Source: Saccopteryx bilineata (Eukaryota; Chordata; Mammalia; Chiroptera; Emballonuridae). From it: a stretch of DNA of 64,000 nucleotides. Location: the NCBI RefSeq assembly GCF_036850765.1, contig NC_089498.1:50705795-50769794 (forward strand), in the 5' to 3' direction. Below the pieces are notes generated by a model. It saw only the letters and a list, made by a program, of their open reading frames with translations. It was not told the DNA's origin and did no database searches. Position numbers and translations under genes: made by a program. This document shows, in pieces, positions 46,365-59,164 of this stretch. The stretch's first letter is position 1. Each line of letters opens with the position of its first letter.

Positions 46365-48085
46365 CATTGTTAAGGGAAATCAAAAAAGATATAATGAGAT
46401 GGAAGAATATTCCTTGTTCTTGGATAGGAAGAATAAATATAATCAAGATGGCCATATTACCCAAAGCAATATACAAATTTAATGCAATTCCCATCAAAAT
46501 TCCAATGATATTTTTTAAAGAAATGGAGCAAAAAATCATCAGATTTATATGGAACTATAAAAAACCCCGAATAGCCAAAGCAATCCTAAAGAAAAAGAAT
46601 GAAGCTGAGGGCATTACAATACCTGACTTCAAACTATATTATAGGGCCACGACAATCAGAACAGCATGGTATTGGCAGAAAAATAGACACTCAGACCAAT
46701 GGAACAGAATAGAAAGTCCAGAAATAAAACCACATATATATAGTCAAATAATTTTTGATAAAGGGGCCAACAACACACAATGGAGAAAAGAAAGCCTCTT
46801 CAATAAATGGTGCTGGGAAAACTGGAAAGCCACATGCAAAAGAATGAAACTGGACTATAGTTTGTCCCCTTGTACTAAAATTAACTCAAAATGGATCAAA
46901 GATCTAAACATAAGACCTGAAACAATTAAGTACGTAGAAGAAGACATAGGTACTAAACTCATGGACCTGGGTTTTAAAGAGCATTTTATGAATTTGACTC
47001 CAAAGGCAAGAGAAGTGAAGGCAAAAATTAATGAATGGGACTACATCAGACTAAGAAGTTTTTGCTCAGCAAGAGAAACTGATAACAAAATAAACAGACA
47101 GCCAACTAAATGGGAAATGATATTTTCAAACAACTGCTCAGATAAGGGCCTAATGTCCAAAATATACAAAGAACTCATAAAACTCAACAACAAACAAACA
47201 AACAAACAATCCAATAAAAAAAATGGGAAGAGGACATGAACAGACACTTCTCCCAGGAAGAAATACAAATGGCCAACAGATATATGAAAAGATGCTCATC
47301 TTCTTTAGTTATTAGAGAAATGCAAATCAAAACTGCAATGAGATACCACTTCACACCTGTTAGATTAGTTATTATTAACAAGACAGGTAATAGCAAATGT
47401 TGGAGAGGCTGTGGAGAAAAAGGAACCCTCATTCACCGTTGGTGCGAATGTAAAGTAGTACAATCATTATGGAAGAAAGTATGGTGGTTCCTCAAAAACC
47501 TGAAAATAGAACTACCTTATGACCCAGCAATCCCTCTACTGGGTATATACCCCAAAAACTCAGAAACATTGATACGTAAAGACACATGCAGCCCCAATGA
47601 ATCTGTTCATTGCAGCATTGTTCACAGTGGCCAGGACATGGAAACAACCAAAAAGCCCATCAATAGATGACTGGATAAAGAAGATGTGGCACATATACAC
47701 TATGGAATACTACTCAGCCATAAGAAATGATGACATCGGATCATTTACAGCAAAATGGTGGGATCTTGGTAACATTATACGAAGTGAAATAAGTAAATCA
47801 GAAAAAACCAGGAACTGCATTATTCCATACGTAGGTGGGACATAAAAGTGAGACTAAGAGACATTGATAAGAGTGTGGTGGTTACGGGGGGTGGGGGGAG
47901 AGGGAAAGGGAAAGGGGGAGAGGGAGGGGCACAAAGAAAACTAGATAGAAGGTGACAGAGGACAATCGGACTTTGGGTGATGGGTATGCAACATAATTGA
48001 ATGACAAGATAACCTGGACATGTTTTCTTTGAATATATGTACCCTGATTTATAGATGTCACCCCATTAAAAAATTATAAAAAAAA
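46365..48085 (+). mobile_element. 5'-truncated L1 retrotransposon
   Basis: It holds the last part of ORF2, the G-rich 3' UTR (GGGGGGTGGGGGGAGAGGG) and the end CACCCCATTAAAAAATTATAAAAAA. Target duplications ataattYcaggtttt lie at 46349-46363 and 48086-48100, differing at one site. This shows an intact insertion event and fairly recent age. Confidence 0.95.
46367..47845 (+). pseudogene. L1 ORF2 C-terminal fragment
   Basis: A long open frame (46367-47239) covers the region after the reverse-transcriptase catalytic core: [36 protein letters not shown] and [11 protein letters not shown]. It is closed by a stop at 47237-47239. Reading continues in the next blocks to the Cys-rich domain [18 protein letters not shown] and the terminal WIKKMWHIYTMEYYSAIRND. 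The start of ORF2 (endonuclease and RT core) is absent. At least one in-frame stop and one frameshift make it non-functional. Confidence 0.9.
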
Positions 48086-48799
48086 ATAATTCCAGGTTTT
48101 AAAAAGAAACCAAGGTGGGTTAATGTTCAGCAGGAATACATTGGCTCAGGTATACCAGTTGTTTATCCTGGCATCTGTTTTAATTGACCAGTACCCAGTC
48201 TGAATCAGCAATGAAATCTTTTGAACATATCAATCCTGAAATTGACACATTGGAATGGGAAATATGCTAGTTTTTAATCACGTCTTTACCTTTGGACTAG
48301 TTTATGAGGCAACAGGTATAACAACTTGGTCATATCTCTATGCCACCTGGTGGTATCAATTCTCTTATGTAAACACCAGTGTAATTATCTAATTTAGAAG
48401 AATCTTTATCTCTTACGGGGCATCCAAGGTTCAGCTCCTCTGAACATGAAAAAGCAGCTCAGCCTGTTTCCTCATTAGTGAAATGAATAAGCAGGTGGAA
48501 CTTGGCTCTGCTATTAGTCCTGACTAAATTAGTTGATGCCACAAGTCCCGTATGACCATACCACCGACTTATGAACTCATCCAAGATGGAGTCGGAAGTG
48601 AGCAAAGTCTGTTTCGTATAGGAAGAAAATAAACAAAAACTTTATTTTTAGTAGCAGTTATTCTTCATTTGACAATGCATAACAATCAACTAGCAGACTT
48701 CATGCCTCCTTTATTTTTTATCCTAGTTGGAGAATTACAGTATTTACTCCATGTCTCTTTTTCAAATTCTGCATTCATCCTTTAAAAAAGTTAGCTTTT

Positions 48800-49080
48800 A
48801 GCTCTGGCCTGGTGGCTCAGCGGATAAAGTGTTGTCCTGACACACGGAGAGCATGGGTTTGATCCCCAGTCAGGGCACCTAGGAGAAGCAATCAGTGAGT
48901 GCACAACTAAATGGAACAACGAAGTGAAACAATGAGTTGATGCTTCTCACTCCCTCTCTCCCCTTCCATCTTTCTCCCTCTCTTTCTCTTTCCCTCTCTC
49001 TTTATTTTTATCTCCCTCTCCAGCTCCCTTCCCCTCTCCTTCTTTCCCTTCCTCTCCCTCACTCAAAACAATGGAAAAAA
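48800..49080 (+). mobile_element. tRNA-derived SINE, type D
   Basis: It has a CTCTGGCCTGGTGGCTCAGCGG head, GGTTTGATCCCCAGTCAGGGC, AGTGCACAACTAAATGGAACAA, a long CT-rich tract and CAATGGAAAAAA. The duplication ttagctttta is at about 48790 and 49090. Confidence 0.9.
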
Positions 49081-49481
49081 ATTTTTAATTAGCTTTTACT
49101 ACAAAAGTATTCCATGATTACTCGAGAAAAAATTTAGATATGGTTAAGTAAAATGCAGAAATGCACAAAGTTTTCCCAAATCCTACCTTAATAAAATACT
49201 GTAGCATTTTGAAATGGATCAGTCTGGTTATCTTTTTGTCTGTATCTTTCTTTATGTTTTTGACAGTTTTAAAACTTGAAGTTCTTTCTTTTAAACCCTG
49301 AACTTAAAAATAAAACATCTTGGAGGAAAATTTTTTTCAAATATTTTACACATTCTTCTGCTATCTTAGGGATTGTTAAACAAAAACGACTTAAGTTGTC
49401 ACTTTGACCACTGATTACTGTAATGGACTGAGTCATTTTCATTTGAGTCTCTTTCAACTATAATTTTTGCTACTTCTCAAC

Positions 49482-49556
49482 CTCCTCCTCCTCCTCCTCC
49501 TCCTCCTCCTCCCACTCCTCCTCCTCCTCCTCCTCCTCCTCCTTCTTCTTCTTCTT
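49482..49556. repeat. (CCT)n/(CTT)n microsatellite
   Basis: Trinucleotide CTC/CTT units form the expanded tail of the adjoining minus-strand SINE. Confidence 0.93.
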
Positions 49557-49920
49557 CTAATTCAGTGAGAGGAGGGGAGACAGAAAGACAAACTCCCATA
49601 TACACCAGGACTGTGATCCACCTGGCATGCCCACTAGGAGGCGATGCTCTGCTCATCTGGGGCATTGCTCTGTTGCTCAGCAACTGAGTTCTTTTTAGCA
49701 CCTGAAGTGGAAGCCATGGAGCCATCCTCAGTGCCTGGGGCAAACTCGCTCCAATTGAACCATGGCCGCAGAAGGGAAAGAGAGAGAGAAGAGAGAGAAG
49801 CAAGAGAGGGAGAAGGGGGGAAACAGATGGGCACTTCTCCTGTGTACCCTGACTGGGAATTGAACCCGGGACATTCACATGCCAGGCTAATGCTCTTCCA
49901 CTGAGCCAACTGGCCAGGGC
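49557..49920 (-). mobile_element. tRNA-derived SINE, type A, diverged
   Basis: The minus strand starts GGCCCTGGCCAGTTGGCTCA and has the full body with many substitutions. Its oligo-purine tail has become the (GGA)n repeat. Confidence 0.9.
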
Positions 49921-50002
49921 CACCTGCTTCTAGAAACCTGGAGTATTCTAAGTTTCTGTCATTAGAAGAGAAAGAATGGTTGGCAAATTGTATGTACAAT
50001 AA

Positions 50003-50917
50003 GTTAAAAGCAGTGATGGGATTCAGCTGGTTCTCACTCATTCAGCAGAATGGATGCCTGATTTTTGTTGAGTTCATGGAACCAGTTGTTAAAATGGTTC
50101 CTCTCTAAGGTGGGTGCCGGGGCAGCCACCCAATGTGGAAATTACAAATTTACATTCCTTACTCTTTTTTAATGTTCATCTGTGCAACAGTGTATTCTAA
50201 GTGCCCATGGTAATGTTCATTCTCTTCATATGTGAAAAAAGTTGCAAGCAGGGATGCCAATCAATTAGCATATGGAAATGTCTTAAATAACAGTTTTATT
50301 GTTTTTTGTCCAGTATTATTTAATATTTTAAAATTCTTTCTTATAACATAATCTTGATTTGTGTACCTTTTTTGTTGATCTTATTTAAGTATTTTTTATT
50401 TTTTAGTAAGAGAGACAGAGACTGACATACAGACAGAGAGAAGGACAGACAGACAAGAAGGGAGAGAGATGAGAACCATCAATTCTTCATTGTGGCACTT
50501 TAGTTGTTCATTGATTGCTTTCTCATATGTGCCTTGACTGGTGTGTGTGTGGGGGGGCTCCAGCAGAGTGAGTGACCCCTTGCTCAAGCCAGCGACCTTG
50601 GGCTCCAGCCAGTGACCTTTGGGCTCAAGTCAGTGACTACAGGGTCATGTTTATGACCACACTCAAGCTGATGAGCCTATGCTCAAGGTGGATGAGCCCA
50701 CACTCAAGCTGGCAACCTTGGGGTTTCGAACCTGAGTCCTCTGCATCCCAGGCCGATGCTCTATGCACTGCACCACCACCTCATCAGGCTTATTTAAGTA
50801 TTAAATGTATAAAATAATAAATTACCTTTTGGTATATCATTTTTTTTTATACTTAAAATGGTCATTTGGGCAGAGAACTGGTTGTTAAATTATTTCAATC
50901 CCACCATTGATTAAAAG
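50003..50917 (+). mobile_element. Nonautonomous hAT, relative of the 4.5-kb hAT
   Basis: The element proper is 50011-50909. The left end CAGTGATGGGATTCAG and right end GAACTGGTTGTTAAATTATTTCAATCCCACCATTG match those at 12709 and 17190. The flanking 8-mers are gttaaaag and attaaaag, 7 of 8 identical. Interior parts such as GTGCCCATGGTAATGTTCATTCT and AACAGTTTTATTGTTTTTTGTC are shared with the large copy. It has no transposase, so it is an internal-deletion derivative. A SINE splits it. Confidence 0.9.
50400..50789 (-). mobile_element. tRNA-derived SINE, type B, inside hAT
   Basis: It has a complete type B head on the minus strand (GCCTGATGAGGTGGTGGTGCAGTG) with cassettes and tail. The duplication cttatttaagtatt is at about 50378 and 50788. 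It is younger than the hAT it interrupts. Confidence 0.93.
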
Positions 50918-51102
50918 TCACTAAGTTCGCCATATACCTAGGAGTCTCTCCTTTGATATAAAATGCATGGACTTCATTTCATAAGTTTCTGGGTTTTAAA
51001 AAAGACTATTTCTCACTTTTAATGATGTCTTAGAGTTGACATTGCATGAAATGTGATCTCTGAATTAGAGAGATTTTAACATATTTTGAAATGTAATGTT
51101 AG

Positions 51103-51260
51103 CCTGACCTGTGGTGCAGTGGATAAAGTGTCAACCTGGAAGCTGAGGCTTGCCTGGTCAAGACACATATGGGAGTTGATGCTTCCTGCTCCTCCCCCCT
51201 TCTCTCTCTGTCCCTTCTATAAAATAAATAAAAAATCGTTAAAAAATTGCAAAAAAGAAA
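51103..51260 (+). mobile_element. Short tRNA-derived SINE, type C, with head deletion
   Basis: It has a GCCTGACCTGTGGTGCAGTGG head and GGAGTTGATGCTTCCTGCTCC. The segment with the B box (GGTCACCGGTTCGAAACCC) is missing between AGCTGAGG and CTTGCCTGG. The flank aatgtta is duplicated. Confidence 0.9.
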
Positions 51261-51284
51261 ACTATGTTTAAAATAAAAGTAATG

Positions 51285-51780
51285 TTAAACATTTTTTCAT
51301 GTACCTGTTCACCATTTGAATGTCTTCTTTGAAAAAAATGTATTTAGTTCCTCTGTTCATTTAAAAAAAAAATAAATTTGTTTATATTTTGGTTATTGAG
51401 TTGTGTGAGTTCTTTATATATTTTAGATATTAAACCCTCATCTAACATATGGTTTGCACATATTTTCTTCCATTTTGTAAATTGCCTTTTCATTTCAATT
51501 GTTTTCTTTGCTGTGCAGAACTGTGTTAGTCTGATGTAGTCCCACTTGTTGGTTTTTACTTTTGCTACTTATGCTTTTTGTCATATCCAAAAACTCACTG
51601 CCAATACCGATGTCAAGGAGATTTATTTGATTTATCCCTTCGTCTTCTTTTAGGAGTTTTACAATTTAAGGTTGTATGTTTAAGTTTTTAATCCATTTTT
51701 GAGTTAATTTTTATGGGAGCTATAAGTTAGGGGTGAAATTTTATCTTTCTGCATTTGATTATCCAGAAATAAAACCATTT
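51285..51780 (-). mobile_element. L1 ORF2 fragment, antisense
   Basis: The + strand shows complement-L1 hallmarks: TTGTGTGAGTTCTTTATATATTTTAGATATTAAACCC, GCTGTGCAGAACTGTGTTAGTCTGATGTAGTCCCA and TTAATCCATTTTTGAGTTAA. These cover the mid to late ORF2 coding region. Confidence 0.85.
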
Positions 51781-52269
51781 GATTAGTAGAATTTATTGAA
51801 CTGTAATAAACTTTAAAAAAAGAGTTATAATTTAGCTAAGGAGTCATATTTGTTAACTGGTGTTAATCAGGTGACTATGTTAATGAGGAGGGGTGGGAGA
51901 CTTGCTGAGGTAACAAAAAACCCTCTAAATTTTAGTTGCTTAACACATCAGCATTTGTGTCTTGTTTATGCAAAGTGTATTTCTGGTTTGATGACTTCCT
52001 GAGGTCGATTTCTACCAAGTGATGACTCAGGGATCTTGTAATGTATCATCTGGGACATGAAGATATTAGGGTCACCACAGCAGAAGAAGAGAGATCCCGA
52101 AGAACTCACACCCCCTCTCAAATGCCTCCACATTAAAATACTTCAGTCAAGGAGTGCCACATGTCACTGCCACATGCAGTCCACTGACCAGTAACTACTA
52201 GGAAGCTGGATGCTCTTCCTGTATGCCCAGGAAGGAGTGGAGGACCAGATATGGATGAATGCTGCAAGT

Positions 52270-52375
52270 CTCCATCACAGTGACCTTGGCAAGTAACTTA
52301 CCTTCATCTCTATGACAAAGGGGTTGAACTAGATGACTTCAGAATCCTTATCTCTTCTCACAATCTCTGACTCTA
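52270..52375 (+). repeat. MIR fragment
   Basis: GTGACCTTGGCAAGTAACTTACCTTCATCTC followed by GGGTTGAACTAGATGACTTC resembles MIR. Confidence 0.65.
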
Positions 52376-52524
52376 AGTAGTTGATTTCTTCTAATTATGA
52401 GCTCTGTGTTTCTGACTACTTTGTAGGCATTATTTTATTGTTATTCTAAGGATATCAGGTATATGAATACTAGTAAAGGGTAGATGCTTAGGATGCATAG
52501 TTGTAGCTGATGGTTAAGCTAGAG

Positions 52525-52720
52525 GGCTCTGAAAGCACACGATCTGGTTTTGAATTGAGCTTGATCTCATACAGGTAGTATGACCTTTGGCTTTTGTTTT
52601 ATTTCTTTGTAACTCACTTTTTTTTTATTTGCTTTTTAAGTCAAACGTAAAAAGGGGATAGGAATAGTACCATCCTTATAAGATTACTTTAAGTAGTAAA
52701 TGAATGAATTCATGTGATGT
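52525..52720 (+). repeat. MIR fragment
   Basis: TCTGAAAGCACACGATCTGG...TAGTATGACCTTTGGC, with ATAAGATTACTTTAAGTAGTAAATG, has MIR-like order. It is heavily decayed. Confidence 0.45.
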
Positions 52721-52729
52721 TATTATAAC

Positions 52730-55700
52730 AATGTATGGAACGTACTAAGAATTCCTTAAGTTTATTTTTTATTATTTTTAAAACAATGACTGTCCTTCTT
52801 GCCCTGGCTTGATATGTGTCTACATAGTAATAGCTCAATAGTTGTTGTCTTACATGTCTTGGGGTGATTAGCTAGCCCAACCCATGCCTGTCTCTTTACT
52901 CTACTGACCCATTAAATGGAGTCACAAATAGTACTTGTAAGTGATTTGGGTCTTTGCCCAAGACCACCAACTCTTTTGACCTTGTGCTTCATCTCTTTAG
53001 CTTAGATTCCATGCCTACTTGACCCTGTCTTGGCTCTATATTCAAGTTGGATCCTGCCTTTGACTCCTGCAAGCTTGGAATTCCTCCCAGGTTTCCCATG
53101 TCATTGAACTCAGTTTTATCTCATGGACTTCCTAGGATGGCCCCTTTGATTCCTGGGGAACCCACTAATCTTGGGGGGAAAACTTCAAACCATAACCTGA
53201 GCCTCTCAGAACCCCAAATCTGCCTCAGGTTTTGATTCCGACTGAGGCTTGGTCCTGGCTGTCACACTGTGGAGGGAACATCAGACATATAGCTCTTCTC
53301 GTTTCACTGGCTATACCCATTGAGCGTGGATATTTCAGATGCCACCTAACCCTTATCAGTGACAAATCTGGGCTGTTTCAATCCTCCTGCAGGCCTCACT
53401 GCTTCAAATAGATACATATGAGCAAGAACTTTTTTCTTTTCCTCCTGGATCTTAAGTGTATTGTTCTTGGGAACGAATTGGACATCTTGCAGCAAGAGGG
53501 AAGGTGAGAAATGGTGTGTATTTACTCCCTAGTACAAGGATGGTCTGGTTCCCTTCTCTTTTTTTTTTTTTTTTTTTTGGCTGATCTACTGGGGGATCCT
53601 CTGTGAATGGTTGCCAGTACCTCTGCTCTGGGTAGGAAAGAGAACAACCTTCACCAAGCACTATCCTTCCTCGGGCTTGGTTCTGCCCAATACAAGAAAC
53701 ACAATATGCTTTCATATCAAGGTCCACTCAGGCCATCCTTTCCCCCATTGGCCAGAGAGAACCGTGAGTCAGGCTAGAATTTGATACAAGTAAGTTATTT
53801 TCTGTTTCTCTTGGTTCTTTCTTTTTCATGTCCTATCAGTATGGTATGGATACTTTGTCCACAGTGCACAGCACAGGTGGGAGATACTAAGCCTCTGAGA
53901 TTTATGTAGAGGGGAAGAATTACATCAAAAAGGTACTGTCACCCTGTCCCTGAAATACTGATAAATGTAGCTGCAATCTGCTTTTCCCCAATCTGCCTTC
54001 ATAATCTTGTATGACAAACAGGTCAAATTTGTCACTGCCTAATACAATAAATTCTTATCTATGGTTTTGGAAAATGATAAATCATTAGAGAATAATTTCC
54101 AAATACTCTGCAAAGGTTCTACAGCCCCATAAAGTTTATCTAACAGTAGCAAAGTAGGGAAGTTGTGCAATTTCAATTTTATCTAAAATTTCAGCCCTTT
54201 GGATGTTTGAGAAACAGTAAAAGACATTCTTTCCCCCAAGGCTGAATTTGTCAAACTCTAATAGGAAGAACTTTAGAACCAAACATGAGGAATACACCAA
54301 GAAAAAAACAATGGTATCAGGCTTAAGATGCGTGAACCCTACTACTCACAGCCTAATCAACATAATAACTCATTCACACACTGTAGAGTTAGCAAAGAAC
54401 TTAAAAAAAAAGTACTGTCTAGGTGAATCTTTCGGCAAGGTAGGTTTTTGTTAGTCTGGATTTTTGCAATAAAGAAAATGAAGGTCACTGAGGAAAAAAA
54501 AACCCAAATTCCAGGCCTTCCCAGAGCCTCAATGTCTCTCTCTAGCATTTTGCCTTTTGTGTTGAAAGTAGGACTGGGATAAATTTGGGGAGAGAAACTC
54601 TGTAGCCCTCAAGTAGTTTCTCTCTCCTCTCCTCTGAGGAGAGAAATGTCAGTATTCTGGGGGCAGGGGTTCTGTGAGTCCCCAGTGGGAAGAGGGGCCC
54701 TGGTGTGATCCTCTGTCATGCACCATCTTCCATGCCCAGCCACTGTGGAGTAGCGACTTCCCTCATAGAATGAACTTGGGCTCCCACCTGCACTGAAGTA
54801 CATCTCAGGCTCAGGACAGGTGCAGAAGGGGTATTAGAAGAAACATTCACTCTGGCTTGGAACAGAAAGGAATCTGTTTTTTTCTTCTATTGCTGGTTTG
54901 TGGTTTGAGGTCAAGATTCAACTGAAACCAGTAAAAAGATGATACTGTAAATAGTCAACTGATAGTGGGACTGCTTTGGGGTTCAATGAAAGTTTTTAGT
55001 TCTTTATAAAACCCATGAGCTGGTGAGGTACCACTATGGCAGCACTGGGGTGTACTTAGAACTGATTTCTTTAATTTCTTTTTGGACCTAATGAAAATTT
55101 ATTGTGCCAGACTGCTCATCATTTTGAACTTTAAAAATGTCCCCAGAGGCAGCTAGGCATACACAGTATCCAATGATTGGAAAGCATTTCCTCTCCAAAG
55201 GGAGGTCCACTCTTCACTTTTGTGATGTTTAGCTCGGATGGGTTTGTAGTTGAAGGTAACAGGATCCACTCCAACTGGCTTAAGAAGAAAGAGATTTGTT
55301 AAGAGGTAGCGATAACTTGCAGAATCTCGGTGAAGGCTGCAGACAGAGACTTGAGGCTGAGCTGCTCGGGGATGGGCCGCTTTGGTCAAGGAATAAGGAA
55401 GCAGCAACAGCATCTAGAAGCAGCCACCAAGCTGCTGGCGGAGTCACGCTGCCATGATCCAGATCAGTAAAATAGATGTCGCAGGCCCTGCCTTTCTTCC
55501 CAAGTGGCTCAGTTCTGAACCAAAGTCTCCCACTAGGGCTTCTGAAAGGCAGAACCTAAAGCAGTACATCTGGAATTCTAGGCAAATGAGTCCAGCCTGT
55601 GCACAGCAGATGGGTTTAAAAGGAGCGTTGAATGAAGTGCTCTATATCTTAACCTACCCCTTGGCTGTCCACTGCATATTAAATAACAAAGTTTATTTCC

Positions 55701-55785
55701 CATTTATTCATTTGTTCTTCCATCTGTCCTTCTATCTGGCTGTCATCCATTCATCTATATATTCATTCATCAATCAGACCTTTGT
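52730..55785. other. No gene recognised
   Basis: Unique-looking DNA. A minus-strand open frame at 53452-53727 has CVSC and a poly-Lys run from an A-tract, but no convincing domain. A-tracts lie at about 53559-53579 (as T) and near 54400. No exon or RNA gene is supported. Confidence 0.45.
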
Positions 55786-55800
55786 ACTTTGGGCATTTTT

Positions 55801-55981
55801 TTTTTTTTGAGAGGAGAGGGAGAGACAGAGAAAGAGAGAGAAGAGACAGAGACAGAAGGGGGGGAGGAGCTGGAAGCATCAACTCCCATATGTGCCCTGA
55901 CCAGGCAAGCCCAGGGTTTCGAACCAGCAACCTCAGCATTTCCAGGTCGACGCTTTATCCACTGCGCCACCACAGGTCAGG
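55801..55981 (-). mobile_element. Short tRNA-derived SINE, type C
   Basis: The minus strand starts GCCTGACCTGTGGTGGCGCAGTGG with GGTTCGAAACCC. A perfect duplication, actttgggcattttt, lies at 55786-55800 and 55982-55996, so this is a young copy. Confidence 0.96.
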
Positions 55982-56231
55982 CACTTTGGGCATTTTTAAA
56001 ATTTGTTTCAAAATGTATCAAAAAATATATTTTTTAAAAAGCACAATTACAATATCATTATCACACATTGTTAATATTTAAAACAATAATCTCTTAATAT
56101 CATCAAATATCTAGTCCATGTTAAAAATTTCCCAATTGGCTTATGATTTTAAAAGCAGTTTGTTTGAATTAAATTCCAAATAATGATGATTGGGGCTTAG
56201 AGCCGATTGGTGTCTCTTTGGCCTCTTTTAA

Positions 56232-56425
56232 TTTATGACTTTCTTCTCTCCTCTCCTTTCCTTCCTGGCCCCTCTCCTCCCCCATCATTCCCTCTCCTCC
56301 CCCTATCTCTTCCTCTCCTCTTCAGTCTTTCTCCTCCTCTTTTTTTCCTTCTGCCTCTCCTCATCCTCTCCTCCACCCTCCTTTTTCTTTCCCACCTTCT
56401 GCTCCTTCTCTCCCTCTCCACTTCC
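56232..56425. repeat. Pyrimidine-rich low-complexity tract
   Basis: Nearly 200 bp of CTCC/CTTC-type sequence on the + strand, with mirror-like polypurine on the other strand. No coding interpretation is needed for the open frames here. Confidence 0.9.
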
Positions 56426-56982
56426 AATATATTTGTTAAAGACACTGGGTCATTTGTCTTAGAGAGTCTCACAGTCTGGACTTTTCTTCCTGTATCTCCA
56501 CGTTATCCTCTAACATATTCAGTGGTCTTTGGTATTTCCTATAAAGAGGCACTTGTATCTAGAGGCTGATTCAATTTGGATTTAATTAGAATACTTGAGA
56601 GACGAGGTTGTGTACTTCATTCAGAGACTTGCAATTTCTGATTGTCTGATTAAGCAGCCCGCCGTTGATGACCATTGCTTCTATCCCTCATTTCACTGGG
56701 GTTTGCAAAACATTTAGATTCTAAGTCCATCATTCCTTCCTCATTTACTAGCTGGAATACTTTGCTTGTGAGAAATAGCCCCTCAACAGCAATTTAGCTT
56801 TCTCAAGATACTTTTATACAGGAAAAGCAGACACATTCTTGATTTCTTCTTCCTCTACCTTTATTCCTTACCAGTTTCCAGAAAAAAAACTTCCTAGCTT
56901 CTTTTAATGTTAATCAAAAGGATTTTTTAAATGATATCATGGATTTAAGTAAATTTGATTTGCTTCAATCTATTGCAGTTTT

Positions 56983-58085
56983 TAATTGAATTTATTGGGG
57001 TGACTGGTTAATAAAATTATACAAGTTTCAGGTGCACAGTTCTCCCAACTCATCTCTACACTGTATTGTGTATTCACCATCCCGGGTCAAATCTCTGTTT
57101 ATCACCATTTCCTGCCTGTACTCTCCTCTACCGTCGGCCATGCCATCCCTATCCCTGGCAGTCACCATTCTATTGTCCATGTCCACGAGACCCCCCCCCC
57201 TTTTTTTGTCCTTTTTTGCTTGATTCCCCACCTCTACTCAGCCTTTTTTTTTATCTATTAGTCTATCTCTTTTTTGCTTGCTCATTTTGTTTATTAGATT
57301 CCCCATATGAGTAAAATCATAGGGTACTTGTCTTTCTCTGACTGGTTTATTTCATTTAGCATAATGATCTCCATATCCACCTATGCTGTGCAAAGGGCAA
57401 GATTTCCTTCTCTTTTAGAGGTGAGTAGTATTCTATTGTGTAAATACATCACGATTCTTTTATCCACTCATCTGATGGGCACTTGGGCTACTTCCAAATC
57501 TTGACTATTATAAATAACACTGCAGTGAACATAGGTGTACACATATTCTTTCAAATTAGTGTTTTGGATTTCTTCAGATAGATTCCCAGAAGTGAAATTG
57601 CTGGGCCATAAGACAGATCCATTTTTAAGTTTTTGAGGTAATTCCATATTGCTCTCCACAGTGTCTGCACCAATCTTCATTCCCACCAACAGTGCCTGAA
57701 GGTTCCCTTTTCTCTACATCCTGACCAACACTTGTTTGTTGATTTATTAATGATAGTCATTCTGACAGTTGTGAGTTGATATCTCATTGTAATTTTGGTT
57801 TGCATCTCCGTGATGATTAGTGATGTTAAGCATCATTTCATATGCCTATTGACTATCTGTATGTTCTCTTTGGAGAAGTGTCTATTCAGGCCCTTTGCCT
57901 ATTTTCAAATTAGATTTTATTTGGTGTTGAGTTGTATAAGTTCTTTATAAATTTTGGATATTAAGCCCTTATCAGATGTATCAGTGAATATGTTCTCTCA
58001 TTCAGTCAGTTGTCTTCATTTTGTTGATGGTTTTGTTTGCTGTGCAAATCTTTTTAGTTTGATGTAGTTATGTTTATTTTTTCTT
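56983..58085 (-). mobile_element. L1 3' end and ORF2 tail, antisense
   Basis: It starts as the complement of the L1 3' UTR (TTTAATTGAATTTATTGGGGTGAC, TTTCAGGTGCAC). It continues into the C-terminal ORF2 coding complement (ATGGGCACTTGGGCTACTTCC, CTGGGCCATAAGACAG) and ends near GATGTAGTTATGTTTATTTTTTC. It is diverged, with many frame breaks. Confidence 0.88.
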
Positions 58086-58107
58086 TTGTTTTCCTGATGC
58101 AGTTATT

Positions 58108-58108
58108 C

Positions 58109-58143
<35 letters not shown>
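58108..58143. repeat. (TTA)n microsatellite
   Basis: About twelve TTA units directly after the antisense L1. Confidence 0.93.
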
Positions 58144-58144
<1 letters not shown>

Positions 58145-58211
58145 GCTCAAATTGACCCATTTTTGGCTAGTGTGAAGCTCTGGTTCTTTCAGACACATTT
58201 TTTCCCTTCTT

Positions 58212-58550
58212 TTCTAAATGAGAGGAGGGGTGATAGAGAGATAGACTTCAACATGTGCCCTGATCGGGATCCACCTGGCAACTTTAATCTGAGGCCAATG
58301 TTCTGCCTGAGGTGGAGGCTTCACGGAGTTATCTTCAGTACCTGGGGCTGATGCACTTGAATCAATCGAGCCATGGCTGCAGGAGGAGAATAAAGAGAGG
58401 GGAATTCAGAGAGAGAAACAGAGAGAAAAGGGAGAGGAGGAGAGGTGGAGAAGCAGATGGTGGCTTCTCCTGTGTGCCCTGAGTGGAAATTGAAACTGGG
58501 ACATCCACACACCAGGCTGATGCTCTACAATGAGCCAACCAGCCAGGGCT
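58212..58550 (-). mobile_element. tRNA-derived SINE, type A-like, diverged
   Basis: On the minus strand: AGCCCTGGCTGGTTGGCTCA with TCAATTTCCACTCAGGGCACACAGGAGAAGCC. The body is shortened and substituted. The flanks cagacacattttt and ttttagacacag share a short duplication. Confidence 0.85.
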
Positions 58551-59164
58551 TTTAGACACAGTTCTAATCATCTTGATGGCTTTCTTGATTTCTGGTATGA
58601 AAAAAAATTGCAGGTTTAGTTTGTATATTTTCTGCCCCAGATCCAGCAACTTTTCAAGCACCTCTTATTCCTTACAGCAAAACATAGTATTTAGAGACTA
58701 TAAAATCTAGGTGGTATATTTTTAAAAAAGTAATTTAATCTTCAACTATACCAAGAATTAAAGAACAAAAATGGATGCAACCATGGAGCATATGAAAGTC
58801 ACATCAAGCCTTCTAAGGCCACTACCTTGTAGGCATAAGTAAAATATTAAAAGAATTATGGTGCTAATGATTTTTTTTTTTTTTTTTTTGGCAATGATGA
58901 AGGAGTGGGATTTTGGGAAAAACATTTTTTTGGCTCGAATACAGTTTGTGTTTCACCCAGCTGCCTTCACCTTGTTCTGGGTAGTTTCTGCCTCAGTAAT
59001 GATGTTAAGAGACAGAGGACATGGATTTACTTCATCATCTGCTGATGAGGAATGAACACACGGACCTGCATACCCCCAGAAGCTGCTGCTCCCAGGCCCT
59101 GGTCATGGCGATACAGACAGTAAGGGTTTGTGAGAGGTTCTGTCCAAGAATCTGGAGACTTGAG

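Noticed and set aside
49482..49556. CRISPR-like regular repetition
   Set aside because: It is a trinucleotide microsatellite in a SINE tail. There are no spacers, and the genome is mammalian.
53452..53727. Possible retroviral integrase-like zinc motif (CVSC)
   Set aside because: Only one CxxC is visible, there is no HH partner or neighbouring Pol sequence, and the frame includes a poly-Lys run from an A-tract.
56207..56569. 120-codon frame rich in Ser, Leu and Pro
   Set aside because: It is a translation of the pyrimidine-rich low-complexity tract.
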